Notes: generated by a model from the sequence alone, not told the origin. Counted from the stretch's first letter, positions 49,734-59,643 are shown. The stretch is 64,000 bases of DNA from Thalassovita sp. (GCA_017792425.1 CP051233.1:2328706-2392705); one strand, 5' to 3'. Translations and numbers: made by a program.

Positions 49734-51737
49734 TCATTCGGCCAACTCCCTTTTGCGCATCGACAGGCTGGTGGCGTAGACCGCAACGGTACAGCCGATG
49801 CTGATCGCGGCCAGTTCGACATTGCTCAGACCGATGACAGGGGTGCTGGGCATAGCCATCGCCAGCCCGCCAATGGCCAGCAATACCCGCAACGGCCATT
49901 GCAGCCATCCCATGCGGGCCATGTCGCCCACCCCGTACATATAGCCCTGGAGCCCCATGGACAGGATCACCACCCCCGCCAACGCATTTGCGACCACCAC
50001 CAGAATCTGGCCTGGATCTCCCTGCGCAATCAGGGCCGGGTCCAGAACGAAGAAGAACGGGATGAAGTAGATGATCGTGGCAAACTTCATTGCCTCCAGT
50101 CCCGTGCGCATAGGCCGACACCCGGCCAGCGATGCGGCAGCGAACGCCCCCAGCGCCACAGGCGGCGTGATATAGGACAGCATTCCCCAATACAGCATGA
50201 ACAGATGCACGCCCATCGGGTTCAGGCCCGATTCCGCTAGCGCGGGCGCCAGTGTAAGCGCCAAGATCAGATAGGCCACCGTGACCGTCACCCCGATCCC
50301 CATGATAAAGCTGACGACCGCCCCCAGCAAAAGCAGCAGGAATACCTGCCCATCCGCCAGCGCCAGCACATCGAACGCCAAGGTTGCGATCTTGCTTTGA
50401 TAGGCCAGCGAACCGACAATCAGCCCAACGCCCGCCAGCAGACCCGCCAGCTCTGCAAACAAGGCTCCGATGCCCTGAACCAAAGCCATGAAATCCCGCC
50501 AGCCAAATCGGTGCGACGGGCTGATCTGATTGATCAGCAGCAACAGCGCCGTGGCATAATAGGGCGCCTGCGATTCACGGTTCTGGAACACCAGAAGATA
50601 GATCAGCAGGGCGAATACAAGCAGGTAGTACCACCCTTCTCTCAGCACCCGACCGACCTCTTCCAGATCGGCGCGTTTGATGCCGGTCAGCCTGTTCCTG
50701 GCGGCATACAGATCAACCTGCACGAAGATGGAAAAGAAATACAGCAAGGACGGAATGATAGCCGCGATCAGCACATCCCGATAGGGAACGCCCAGGTTGA
50801 TCGCGATGATAAACGCCGTCGCCCCCATTACCGGCGGCATCAGCACGCCTCCGGTAGAGGCACAGGCCTCGATCGCAGCGGCAACATGGCCACGTATCCC
50901 GGTGCGTTTCATCGCGGGAATAGTCATCGCACCCGTAGTCAGCACATTGGTAATGACGCTGCCACTCATTGATCCCATCATGCCGGAAGACAGCACCGCC
51001 ACCTTTGCCGGGCCGCCACGGATTCCACCAAGCAGTGCAAAGGCAAGCCGGATAAAGAACTGCCCCCCACCCGTGTGCTGCAACGCAACGCCAAACACCA
51101 TAAAGCCCAGGATCAGTTCGGCAAACGCCCGGAACGGCACCCCGATGATGCTTTCGGTAGACAGCACATGATAGGCGGCAGTGTCAGCAATGCTTTCCGA
51201 CGTACCTTCCAGAATACCCGGCATGACCCCGGCGAACAGCGGATAGGCAGAGACCACCGTCACGATCCCCAGCACCACGTTGCCGCTGGCGCGGCGCGTG
51301 GCTTCCAGCACCAGCAGCCAGATGGCGATACTGACATATTGCATCTGTGGCGGCGCGACGAATTCCCACCCGCCGTTCAGGATCGGCTCGGCATAAGCCA
51401 CCAGCACGGCCGACAGGCCAAAGGACAGCGCTGCCAGACCCGCATCAAGCATAGCATACCCCCTGTGGCCTTCCGCCTGCGGCGCCACGGGGAACAGGAC
51501 AAACGCCAACGGCAGCAGCAACATCAGGATGATGTAGTAATACTGACTGTCCAGGAAGGTATAACCCGTCACGCCCGCCCCGTTGAACACGCGGTACAGC
51601 GACAGCCCGAGCGTCGCCGCGACCGACAGGAACACGGTGGTTTTCCACGCGGGGGTCAGGCGGCGGTAACGTCCGCCGCCCTCCTCGCTTTGATGTTGCA
51701 CCTCGGAGTCCCGGGTCATGGGGGCTGGTCCCGTCAC
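49734..51737 (-). CDS. TRAP transporter fused permease (4TM-12TM), TAXI type
   Basis: A 667-residue membrane protein joining the small (DctQ-like) and large (DctM-like) TRAP subunits, typical of TAXI-TRAP systems. Motifs include GGIRGGPAKVAVLSSGMMGS, MSGSVITNVLTTGAMTIPAM, ACASTGGVLMPPVMGATAFI and a second-half MGIGVTVTVAYLILALTLAP. It imports an organic anion with a Na+ or H+ gradient. Its start overlaps the TAXI binding-protein stop by four bases. Confidence 0.94.
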   Translation of the reverse strand: MTGPAPMTRDSEVQHQSEEGGGRYRRLTPAWKTTVFLSVAATLGLSLYRVFNGAGVTGYTFLDSQYYYIILMLLLPLAFVLFPVAPQAEGHRGYAMLDAGLAALSFGLSAVLVAYAEPILNGGWEFVAPPQMQYVSIAIWLLVLEATRRASGNVVLGIVTVVSAYPLFAGVMPGILEGTSESIADTAAYHVLSTESIIGVPFRAFAELILGFMVFGVALQHTGGGQFFIRLAFALLGGIRGGPAKVAVLSSGMMGSMSGSVITNVLTTGAMTIPAMKRTGIRGHVAAAIEACASTGGVLMPPVMGATAFIIAINLGVPYRDVLIAAIIPSLLYFFSIFVQVDLYAARNRLTGIKRADLEEVGRVLREGWYYLLVFALLIYLLVFQNRESQAPYYATALLLLINQISPSHRFGWRDFMALVQGIGALFAELAGLLAGVGLIVGSLAYQSKIATLAFDVLALADGQVFLLLLLGAVVSFIMGIGVTVTVAYLILALTLAPALAESGLNPMGVHLFMLYWGMLSYITPPVALGAFAAASLAGCRPMRTGLEAMKFATIIYFIPFFFVLDPALIAQGDPGQILVVVANALAGVVILSMGLQGYMYGVGDMARMGWLQWPLRVLLAIGGLAMAMPSTPVIGLSNVELAAISIGCTVAVYATSLSMRKRELAE

Positions 51738-52888
51738 TTGAAGATGACAGGCAAGCCCGCCGCCTCAAGCGCCGCCTTGCGCGCGGCCATCCAGCCGGTT
51801 GAAAAAGCGTCGCCCTCTGCGGATGCAGCAGCGGCGCTATAGTCTTGCCAGGCGGTTTTCAGGACTTCCTGCCGCTGGACCAGACCATCGTTATAGGCCT
51901 GATCCGCTTCGGTCCATTTGCCGATTTCCTTGAAGTAGCGGATCGTCCCGTCGTGATAGGGAATGGCCCATTGCAGGTTTTGCGAACCCAGTGCCCAGCC
52001 CGTGGCGCCGGGGGCCCCGTCCTTGTACTGGTCGAAATTCTCGACCATGGATTTGGTCAGTTGATAGACCACTTCTTCGTCCTGATCCGCGTTGGCGGTC
52101 AAGATCGGGTAGGGATAGTTCGCCCCCTCCAGTGGCGCCTCCGCCGACACTTCGGTGCCGACTGTGACTGTGTTCGGCACGAAATACGGTGCCAGTTCGC
52201 GCACCCGCGCCCAACCTTCGGTATCTTCCTTTGGCATCGGCAGCCAGGTCAACCCGTGGTTCGACGCCGAAACCTGCTGGGTCATCGGCGAAAGCGTGCT
52301 GGTAAAGGTGACATCAACACGGCCGTCCAGAATGGCTTGCAAGTCAGCGCCGGTTCCCGATACCTCGACCACCTCGACATCGTTCAACGTCAATCCGCCA
52401 AAGGCCAGCAGGGCCTGCAGCGACCAGTTCACCGAATCCGACCCCTTGATCGTGGCCACCCGCGCTCCCTTCACATCCGCCACCGTCTGGATGCCAGAGC
52501 TTTCCGTGGCAATTAGCATCAGGCCGCTGCTGCCGAAGGCGGACATCAAGATGCGCAGCGGTTGTGGCCCCCATTCCTTTTGCCCGAACATATAGACACC
52601 TTCCTGACCCATCCAAACTGTCGCGCCACAGTTGCAGAAATCGGCGTTCCGATCCCGCAGGGGTGTCATACGCGAAACGTCGTTCTTACCCGGCAGGATC
52701 CGGATATTCACGCCGTCCTGTTGTTTCAGCATATTGGCAATTGCCACTGTCTGAGCATAGCCGGAAGAGGTCGTCTGATATGCCATCCATGTCATGTTCT
52801 TGGGCAGGTTTTCCGCCTGCGCGACACCGAACGGCGCGATCAGACCAATTGTCGCCAGCGCAAGTTTCCCCGAAATTTTCTTGAACAT
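51734..52888 (-). CDS. TAXI-family TRAP transporter solute-binding protein
   Basis: A 384-residue exported protein with the signal peptide MFKKISGKLALATIGLIAPF then GVAQAE. TAXI motifs are present: TTSSGYAQTVAIANMLKQQD, RADFCNCGATVWMG-like segment, DVKGARVATIKGSDSVNWSL and VSGTGADLQAILDGRVDVTF. The mature protein delivers a ligand to the fused permease encoded directly downstream. The upstream AT-rich region probably carries an IclR-controlled promoter (inference). Confidence 0.92.
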   Translation of the reverse strand: MFKKISGKLALATIGLIAPFGVAQAENLPKNMTWMAYQTTSSGYAQTVAIANMLKQQDGVNIRILPGKNDVSRMTPLRDRNADFCNCGATVWMGQEGVYMFGQKEWGPQPLRILMSAFGSSGLMLIATESSGIQTVADVKGARVATIKGSDSVNWSLQALLAFGGLTLNDVEVVEVSGTGADLQAILDGRVDVTFTSTLSPMTQQVSASNHGLTWLPMPKEDTEGWARVRELAPYFVPNTVTVGTEVSAEAPLEGANYPYPILTANADQDEEVVYQLTKSMVENFDQYKDGAPGATGWALGSQNLQWAIPYHDGTIRYFKEIGKWTEADQAYNDGLVQRQEVLKTAWQDYSAAAASAEGDAFSTGWMAARKAALEAAGLPVIFK

Positions 52889-53079
52889 TCTTTCCTCCCT
52901 TGGCCCCTCGCGCCACCCGGCACGAATCTTTTGGGCCTGACACCAAATCGTAAATTAATGTTACTTAGCAAAATTGATTCCATCAAATGAAATTTATAGA
53001 AGCATTGATGCTGCTGATCCCATGCGCAGCACAAGGCCGTATGGCCTTTGCTAAACGACTGCCTTCACGAAATAAAAAA
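52889..53079. promoter_or_regulatory. promoter region of the TAXI-TRAP operon
   Basis: AT-rich non-coding sequence. It contains TTGAT-TCC-ATCAA (52974-52986), a small perfect palindrome, followed directly by ATGAAATTTAT, another copy of the TGAAAT element. Both lie about 90-110 bases before the TAXI start. The IclR gene downstream at 53150-53914 is the nearest regulator. Confidence 0.45.
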
Positions 53080-53097
53080 GCGCCCACTAAGGGGCGC
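53080..53097 (-). terminator. rho-independent terminator of the IclR gene
   Basis: GCGCCC (53080-53085), loop ACTAAG, GGGCGC (53092-53097). On the - strand the stem is followed by TTTTTTATTT, a standard intrinsic terminator, 50 bases after the IclR stop. Confidence 0.88.
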
Positions 53098-53149
53098 AGG
53101 TGTAAACACAAGCGGGGTCAGGTGAAGAGTTACTCCAGATTGGCACTGA

Positions 53150-53914
53150 CTAATCTACGCTGGCGGTGTCCTCGGCTTGGGACGCTTCATCGGTCGCCCC
53201 AATCCGCAGCGAGATCAGCCGTGCGGAATCCACGACTTCGGTCACGAAGAAGTTGCGGTTATCAGTATAGCGCGATTCCGGGCAGGCCAGGGACAGGGCG
53301 AATTTGACACTGCCATCCATTTCGAAAATCGGCGCGGCAACCGCAGCATTCCCAGCGGTCACTTCATAGCGACTCTCGGCGTAACCGTGCTCTCGGATCT
53401 GCTCCAGTTCTTTCACCAGCTTGTCCGGGTCGGTTCCCAGCTTGGCATGAAGATCAGCCAGCGTCGCCTGTATCGTTTTCGGATCCTGATATGCCAGGAT
53501 CACCTTGCCGCTGGCCCCCTGCCCCAGTGCAGCGCGATCGCCTTCGCGGATCACCGTTTGCAGGCGCAGTTCGGAATCGATGGCATAGATGCAAACCCGT
53601 TCAGCTCCGTCTATCATGTACAATGCGACGGATTCCTTGGTGCGTTCGGCCAGATCGTGGTTCACGTCATAGGAAATCTCACGGATTCCCAACGTGCTTT
53701 TCACCGCCGAGGCAAAGCGCAGCACCTTGGGCGACAAGCAGTATTCGTTCCTGTTCAACCGCACCAGATAGCCCAAGTTCACCAGCGCCTTGATGATCCG
53801 CAAGGTCGTCGGGCTTGTCAGATTCACGATCTGCGCGATCTCATGCAAAGCCAGCGTGCGCCGGTCCTCGTTGAATGCTTCGAGGACGGAAAATGCTCGT
53901 TTGACTGTTCTCAT
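53150..53914 (-). CDS. IclR-family transcriptional regulator
   Basis: About 254 residues from ATG 53914 (MRTVKRAFSVLEAFNEDRRT); the upstream open frame to 54070 lies in the divergent intergenic region. The winged HTH (about 1-65, LALHEIAQIVNLTSPTTLRI then IKALVNLGYLVR) precedes the IclR effector domain (from YDVNHDLAERTKESVALYMI; GQGASGKVILAY). It probably controls the TAXI-TRAP operon downstream of it and perhaps other units with TGAAAT elements, and is divergent from the CMD-like gene. Confidence 0.9.
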   Translation of the reverse strand: MRTVKRAFSVLEAFNEDRRTLALHEIAQIVNLTSPTTLRIIKALVNLGYLVRLNRNEYCLSPKVLRFASAVKSTLGIREISYDVNHDLAERTKESVALYMIDGAERVCIYAIDSELRLQTVIREGDRAALGQGASGKVILAYQDPKTIQATLADLHAKLGTDPDKLVKELEQIREHGYAESRYEVTAGNAAVAAPIFEMDGSVKFALSLACPESRYTDNRNFFVTEVVDSARLISLRIGATDEASQAEDTASVD

Positions 53915-54282
53915 GTACGGTATCCAGTTATATCCCGCGGGGCCGGGGCGTATGGTGTTCTTGTTGCAGCCTCTCGCGGCCTGTCTCGACGCGGATATCG
54001 CGCAACACCCTTCAGGTGGTCCGGGCCAACCTCTTGGGCAATTAACCTGTATTTCCTGTGCTGCATACAACGGATAATTGGCCCAATCAACGATTTAGGC
54101 CCTGTGTTGGGCTGCACGAATGCCACACTATGCCACTTGACGCGAAATCGAACAATCGCACAGCATGGCGCCATCTCTGTCAGGGGCCCGCGCCCGAAAA
54201 GATTGCAAAGAACCGGGTTTGACAAACCCCGCGAAACCCATTCCGTTAGGCGACCTAAGAACAACGCAGGCAGGAGGCGGCA
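53915..54282. promoter_or_regulatory. divergent intergenic region, IclR / CMD-like gene
   Basis: A 368-base region with no gene recognised. It contains AT-rich stretches near 54045-54085 (ACAACGGATAATTGG) that could hold promoters. The ribosome site AGGAGG before 54283 is clear. No repeat or known RNA fold was seen. Confidence 0.35.
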
Positions 54283-55002
54283 GTGGCAGAACTTTCTTCG
54301 GACCAACAGGACATCAAGGCAAAGTTCATCGCAAGGCGCGGCTATTGGCGCCCTTGGACAGAGGTTCTGTTGCACCACGACGCGCAGTTTGTCGCAGATT
54401 ACGCCGATTACGCCGGATACCCCGCGCAACACGGCAGCCTGTCCGCCCGCATGGTCGAACTGATCTATGTCGCGCTGGACAGTTCCGCGACCCACCTGTT
54501 TGAACCGGGTCTTGTCACCCACCTGCAAAAGGCGCGAGAGGCCGGAGCCAGCACCGCCGATCTGCTGGACGTGCTGCATATTGTGGCCTGCCAAGGACTG
54601 AGCGGCGTGTTTGCCGGTGCTGAAATCCTGGCGCAGGAAACCGGCCTGTCAGGCCCACAATCCATGCCAGCGGATCTGCGCGAACAGGTTGACCGGGTGT
54701 TGCCCCATGCCGGGGACAGCATTTCCATGCTGGCCGCGCTTGATCCGGGCTATCTACGCTGTGTGCTGGCTTTCCTGGATCACGACGGGCCAGCGGGAGG
54801 GCTGGATGCCGGTGAACGCAGCCTGATCGAGATCGCCTTGCACGCCTGTTTTACCGGGTTCAGCGCCGATATGCTGCGCCAATCCATCCGCGCGGCGCTG
54901 GCTGCCGGGCGCTGTCCGGCAGAGATCATGACCGCCATGCAACTGACCGCGCACTTGTCAGTCCATGGTACTGCATTGGCCGCATCGCACTTGGAACCGT
55001 GA
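54283..55002 (+). CDS. carboxymuconolactone decarboxylase/AhpD-like protein without the CxxC
   Basis: A 239-residue all-helical protein starting at GTG 54283 with AGGAGG eight bases upstream. Two AhpD/CMD-like repeats are visible: LSARMVELIYVALDSSATHL...GLVTHLQKAREAGASTADLL in the first half, and GERSLIEIALHACFTGFSAD...SIRAALAAGRCPAEIMTAMQ in the second. The CxxC pair of peroxidase-active AhpD proteins is absent, so a decarboxylase/lactonase-type or structural role is more likely. It is the only + strand gene in this stretch and faces a beta-oxidation operon. Confidence 0.8.
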   Translation: MAELSSDQQDIKAKFIARRGYWRPWTEVLLHHDAQFVADYADYAGYPAQHGSLSARMVELIYVALDSSATHLFEPGLVTHLQKAREAGASTADLLDVLHIVACQGLSGVFAGAEILAQETGLSGPQSMPADLREQVDRVLPHAGDSISMLAALDPGYLRCVLAFLDHDGPAGGLDAGERSLIEIALHACFTGFSADMLRQSIRAALAAGRCPAEIMTAMQLTAHLSVHGTALAASHLEP

Positions 55003-55030
55003 TCCTGCGGGCACGGGTTCCGGCCACCCG

Positions 55031-56185
55031 CTATGCGACCCCGTCACGCAGCATGTTGCGGGCAATCACCAGTTGCTGAATCTGCGTCGTGCCTTCGTAA
55101 ATGCGGAACAGGCGCACATCCCGATAGAACCGTTCCACGGCGTAATCCGCAATATAGCCCGCGCCCCCGTGAATCTGCACCGCCCGGTCAGCGACGCGGC
55201 CCACCATTTCCGAACAGAACAGCTTGCAGCACGATGCCTCTGTAGACACGGGGATGCCGTCATCCTTGCGCCGGGCTGCGTCCAGCACCATGCAACGGGC
55301 GGCATATGACTCGGCCCGGCTGTCCGCCAGCATGGCCTGGATCAGCTGGAACTGCCCGATTGCTTTGCCAAATTGTTTGCGTTCGCTGGCATAGGTCACG
55401 GATTCATCTATCAGCCGTTCCGCCGCCCCCACACAGACAGCAGAGATATTCAGCCGCCCACGATCCAGCACTTTCATAGCGGTCTTGAACCCCATACCCG
55501 GAACACCGCCAACAATGTTGGCGGCAGGAACACGACAGTTTTCGAATATCACATCGCAGGTATGGCTGCCCTTCTGCCCCATCTTCTTGTCGGTCTTGCC
55601 AAGGCTTAACCCCGGCGTGTCCCTTTCAACGATAAAGGCCGATATCCCGCTGGCGCCCTTGCTGCCCGGATCTGTCCGCGCCATGACAGTAAAGATATCG
55701 GCAGAGGGCGCGTTGGTGATAAACCGCTTCGTGCCGTTCAGAACATAGGTATCGCCCTCCAGACGGGCGGTCGTACCGAGCGATGCAGCGTCAGAACCTG
55801 TGTTTGGTTCCGTCAGGGCGAAGGCGCCGATAATCTCGCCACTGGCCAGTTTCGGCAGCCACTTTTCTTTCTGCTCGGATGTGCCGTCAATGACGATGCC
55901 CTGCCCGCCAATCCCGTTGTTGGTGCCAATCAGCGACCGGAACGCCGGAGAGGCCCGGCTGATTTCAAAATTGACCAGCACCTCTTCTTCCATGGTCAGG
56001 CCAAGGCCGCCGAATTCTTCGGGAGCGGACATGCCGAACAATCCCAGATCACGCATTTCCTGCACTAGCCCAGGTGGAATTGCATCCTGTTCGACGATCA
56101 ATTCCTCGTTCGGGATCAGCCGTTCCCGGACAAACCGGGATACGACCGCCAGCAACTGATCCATGTTTTCGCGATCTCTGATCAT
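55031..56185 (-). CDS. acyl-CoA dehydrogenase
   Basis: A 384-residue enzyme from MIRDRENMDQLLAVVSRFVR (ATG 56185, AAAGGG upstream; frame open to 56272). Motifs: ALTEPNTGSDAASLGTTARL, VLNGTKRFITNAPSADIFTV, KQFGKAIGQFQLIQAMLADS and the catalytic FRIYEGTTQIQQLVIARNML with its glutamate. It catalyses the first oxidation of acyl-CoA beta-oxidation. It is the last gene of a - strand operon with the thiolase and FadB-like genes. Confidence 0.93.
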   Translation of the reverse strand: MIRDRENMDQLLAVVSRFVRERLIPNEELIVEQDAIPPGLVQEMRDLGLFGMSAPEEFGGLGLTMEEEVLVNFEISRASPAFRSLIGTNNGIGGQGIVIDGTSEQKEKWLPKLASGEIIGAFALTEPNTGSDAASLGTTARLEGDTYVLNGTKRFITNAPSADIFTVMARTDPGSKGASGISAFIVERDTPGLSLGKTDKKMGQKGSHTCDVIFENCRVPAANIVGGVPGMGFKTAMKVLDRGRLNISAVCVGAAERLIDESVTYASERKQFGKAIGQFQLIQAMLADSRAESYAARCMVLDAARRKDDGIPVSTEASCCKLFCSEMVGRVADRAVQIHGGAGYIADYAVERFYRDVRLFRIYEGTTQIQQLVIARNMLRDGVA

Positions 56186-56223
56186 GGCATTTCCCTTTGG
56201 GACAATTGGCGCTTTGTGGGATG

Positions 56224-57405
56224 TCAAAAAATCTCGAACAGGCCAGCGGCCCCCATACCCCCGCCGACACACATGGTCACGACACCGTACTTCGCCTTGC
56301 GCCGACGGCCTTCCAGCAGGATATGCCCCGCAAGGCGCGCACCGGTCATGCCGAACGGGTGACCCACGGAAATCGAGCCACCATTGACGTTCAGCTTGTC
56401 GTTGTCGATGCCCAGGCGATCACGGCAATACAGCAATTGGCTGGCGAAGGCCTCGTTCAGTTCCCAAATATCGATATCGCCGATCTTAAGGCCAGCGCGT
56501 TCCAGCAGGCGCGGCACCGCGTAGACCGGACCGATGCCCATTTCATCGGGTTCACATCCGGCAATTGCAAAGCCCCGCAACGCGCCCAGCGGTTCCAGCC
56601 CCGCTTGTTCCGCCGCCTTCGCTTCCATCAGGACGCAAGCAGACGCACCATCAGCCAGCTGGCTGGCGTTGCCCGCCGTGATGAACTTGCCCGCGCCACG
56701 CACCGGTTCCAGCCCGGCCAGGCCATCCAGCGTTGTTGCGGGCCGGTTGCATCCGTCGCGATCTATGGTGACTTCGACCTTGGACACAGCGCCGGTTTCC
56801 CGGTCCTTTTTTGCCATCATGGTGGTGAAGGGAACGATCTCTAAATCGAAACGGCCTGCCGCCTGCGCCGCCGCCGTGCGCTGCTGGCTTTGCAGCGAAT
56901 ATTCATCCTGCGCCTCGCGGCTGATACCATAGCGTTCGGCAACGATGTCAGCCGTTTCGATCATCGCCATGTAGACACCGGGAATATGCTGGTTCAGCCA
57001 GGTTTCACGGCGCACGGATTCATCAACATTCTGCTGCCGCTGCGAAATCGATTCCAGACCACCCGCGATCATCGCCGGAACGCCATCCAGCCGAATCCGG
57101 TTATTGGCCGCCGCAATCGCATGCAAACCGGAGGCGCAGGCCTGATTGACGGTAGAGCCAGAGACATTCACGCCCAAACCCGCCCGCAGCGCGGTCTGGC
57201 GGGCCATGTTGCTGGCAGTCGCCTGATAGGGATGAGCGACGCCAAACACCGAATCTTCCAGTATCGCCGGATCGATCCCGGACCTGTCCACCGCATGACG
57301 AACAACATGCCCGCCCATTGTTGCGCCGTGGGTTATGTTCAACTCGCCGCGGAACGATTTGGTCAGCCCGGTTCGGGCAGTGGAAAGAATGACAGCATCA
57401 CGCAT
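56224..57405 (-). CDS. acetyl-CoA acyltransferase (thiolase)
   Basis: A 393-residue thiolase with all catalytic residues: nucleophile C90 in NQACASGLHAI, histidine in SVGHPFGMTGARLAGHILLE, and the second cysteine in TMCVGGGMGAAGLFEIF. It cleaves 3-oxoacyl-CoA to acetyl-CoA and shortened acyl-CoA, or condenses in reverse. In contrast to the thiolase-like protein at 36526, this is a normal enzyme. It follows the FadB-like gene by 15 bases. Confidence 0.95.
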   Translation of the reverse strand: MRDAVILSTARTGLTKSFRGELNITHGATMGGHVVRHAVDRSGIDPAILEDSVFGVAHPYQATASNMARQTALRAGLGVNVSGSTVNQACASGLHAIAAANNRIRLDGVPAMIAGGLESISQRQQNVDESVRRETWLNQHIPGVYMAMIETADIVAERYGISREAQDEYSLQSQQRTAAAQAAGRFDLEIVPFTTMMAKKDRETGAVSKVEVTIDRDGCNRPATTLDGLAGLEPVRGAGKFITAGNASQLADGASACVLMEAKAAEQAGLEPLGALRGFAIAGCEPDEMGIGPVYAVPRLLERAGLKIGDIDIWELNEAFASQLLYCRDRLGIDNDKLNVNGGSISVGHPFGMTGARLAGHILLEGRRRKAKYGVVTMCVGGGMGAAGLFEIF

Positions 57406-57420
57406 GGGTCTGTTTCTCGC

Positions 57421-59547
57421 TCAGGAATTAAGGGATTCGAAGGTGCGGTTCTGTTGAACCAGGTCCACCAGCAAAGGCGACGGGGACCAGAAGAAGGGAT
57501 CTTCGGCGGTATTGGCGCGGATCGTGTTCAGTACCGTTTCCAGCCCGATACTATCAGCATAGAACATCGGCCCTCCGCGCCATCGGGGAAAGCCGAAGCC
57601 CAGCAGGAAGGTCACGTCAATATCCAACGGTCGCAGCGCGATCTTATCGTGCAGCACGTTCGCGCCTTCGTTGATCAGGATCGACACCATGCGCTGAACG
57701 ATTTCCTCGTCCGAGAAGTGGCGCGGCGTGATGCCGTTGGCGGTGCGCTCTGCGTCAATGATGTCCAGGACATCCGGGTTGGGACGCCCACGCGGGCTTT
57801 CTTCGTCATAGATATAGAAGCCACGCCCGGATTTCTGGCCAAACCAGCCCTGTTCACAGATGCGGTCTGCAATGGCCACATAGCGTTCACGCGGGTCGCG
57901 TGTCGGGGCCAGCCGCTTGCGCGAGGCCCAGCCGATATCAAGCCCCGCCAGATCACTGACCTGATGCGGCCCCATCGGAAAGCCGAATCCGGTCACTGCG
58001 CGATCCAAGTCGTAGGGGGACACCCCATCCAGAACCAGGTATTCCGACGCTTTCTTGTAGAAGGACATCATGCGGTTGCCGATGAACCCGTCACAAACCC
58101 CCGAACGCACCCCGACCTTGCCCAGCTTCTTGGACAGAACGGTGGCGGTGGCGATGGTTTTCGGGGCGCTGGCGTCACCCACGATCACCTCTACCAGACG
58201 CATGATGTTGGCCGGTGAAAAGAAGTGCAGACCGATCACATCCTGCGGGCGCGATGTCACGCCACCGATTTCATTGATATCCATCCGAGAGGTATTCGTC
58301 GCAAGAACGGCGCCCGGCTTGGCTACCTTGTCCAGTTCGCGGAACACGGCCTTCTTGACATCCATGTCCTCGAACACCGCTTCGATGATGACATCGGCAT
58401 CCGACAGCGCGCCATAATCGGCACTGGAGCGATAGCGCCTTTGCAACAGGGTGTCCCGTTCGGCCTGCGTCATCCGGCCCTTTGTGATCGCACGCTTGTA
58501 GACTCGTTCGATATTCTGACGCGCCTTTTGCAGGCTTTCGTCGTCGCGTTCGATCATCACCACGTCCAGCCCCGCGTCGATGGCGGACACGGCGATGCCT
58601 GCACCCATCGTGCCACCACCCACGATGCCGATCGTGTTGACCGGACGCGCTGTTGCCCCTTCGGCATCGGGAATCTTGGCTGCTTTGCGCTCGGCAAAGA
58701 AGGCATGGACCAGCGCCTTGCGTTGCGGGGTATCCATGCATTCCAGGAACAGTTCGCGCTCATAAGCCAGCCCGTCGTCAAACGGCCGGTCCAGCGATGC
58801 CTGAACCGCATCGACAATGCGATAGGGCGCAATCTGGCCACGCGCCCGCCGCTGCAGCGATGCGCGAGCGGTTTCGAATATTTCCGGGTGCGCGCGGTCA
58901 GCCTCCAGCCGTTCAGTGATATCGCGGGTGGACCGCGGCGGCATGCCGGTGTCGATCACATGGCGGGCAAAGGCCAACCCGGCGCTGCGCGCATCCGGCA
59001 GATCGAACACTTCATCGATCAGGCCCAGGGCACAGGCTTCGGGCGCGGCGACATGGCGCCCCGACAGGATCAGATCCAGCGCCACCTTCGCCCCCACCAG
59101 CCGGGGCATGCGCTGGGTGCCGCCACCGCCGGGGATGATACCCAGGTTCACCTCTGGCAGGCCTACCTTGGCCGACCCCAACGCTACCCGATAGTGGCAG
59201 CCCATGGCGAATTCAAACCCGCCGCCAAGCGCCGTGCCGTGGATCGCCGCGATCACCGGCTTTTGCGATGCTTCGAACAGACGAATGACATCGGCAGTCG
59301 CGGGTGGTTGGCGCGGCTTGCCGAATTCCGAAATCTCGGCGCCCGCGATGAACGAACGCCCATTGCAGACGAACAGGATCGCCCTGGCGTCGGGGTTTGC
59401 CTGCGCCGCCGTGGTTGCGTCCAGCATACCCTTGCGCACTGGAAAGCTGAGCGTATTCATCGGCGGGCTGTCAATCGTCACGACCGCGATGTCGCCAACC
59501 ATTTCAAGTGTGACCGGCCCGGCCTGGCCTTCGATGCGATCAGACAT
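57421..59547 (-). CDS. FadB-like bifunctional enoyl-CoA hydratase / 3-hydroxyacyl-CoA dehydrogenase
   Basis: A 708-residue protein. N-terminal crotonase domain (about 1-190) with GRSFIAGAEISEF, AIHGTALGGGFEFAMGCHYR and LPEVNLGIIPGGGGTQRMPR (glutamate present). After a linker, the NAD-binding domain (about 295-475) begins IGIVGGGTMGAGIAVSAIDA and includes GLHFFSPANIMRLVEV. C-terminal dehydrogenase domains follow (VCDGFIGNRMM, GFPMGPHQVSDLAGLDIG). It performs hydration and NAD-dependent oxidation in beta-oxidation; its thiolase partner lies immediately downstream. Confidence 0.95.
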   Translation of the reverse strand: MSDRIEGQAGPVTLEMVGDIAVVTIDSPPMNTLSFPVRKGMLDATTAAQANPDARAILFVCNGRSFIAGAEISEFGKPRQPPATADVIRLFEASQKPVIAAIHGTALGGGFEFAMGCHYRVALGSAKVGLPEVNLGIIPGGGGTQRMPRLVGAKVALDLILSGRHVAAPEACALGLIDEVFDLPDARSAGLAFARHVIDTGMPPRSTRDITERLEADRAHPEIFETARASLQRRARGQIAPYRIVDAVQASLDRPFDDGLAYERELFLECMDTPQRKALVHAFFAERKAAKIPDAEGATARPVNTIGIVGGGTMGAGIAVSAIDAGLDVVMIERDDESLQKARQNIERVYKRAITKGRMTQAERDTLLQRRYRSSADYGALSDADVIIEAVFEDMDVKKAVFRELDKVAKPGAVLATNTSRMDINEIGGVTSRPQDVIGLHFFSPANIMRLVEVIVGDASAPKTIATATVLSKKLGKVGVRSGVCDGFIGNRMMSFYKKASEYLVLDGVSPYDLDRAVTGFGFPMGPHQVSDLAGLDIGWASRKRLAPTRDPRERYVAIADRICEQGWFGQKSGRGFYIYDEESPRGRPNPDVLDIIDAERTANGITPRHFSDEEIVQRMVSILINEGANVLHDKIALRPLDIDVTFLLGFGFPRWRGGPMFYADSIGLETVLNTIRANTAEDPFFWSPSPLLVDLVQQNRTFESLNS

Positions 59548-59643
59548 ATCGCCTACGTCCTTCCCTTATTTCATCGCCGGAACCATGCCCGGCTATCCAG
59601 TAATTCTCGTTCCGCGCCACCCAAGGCACAGCAAACCTGCCAC

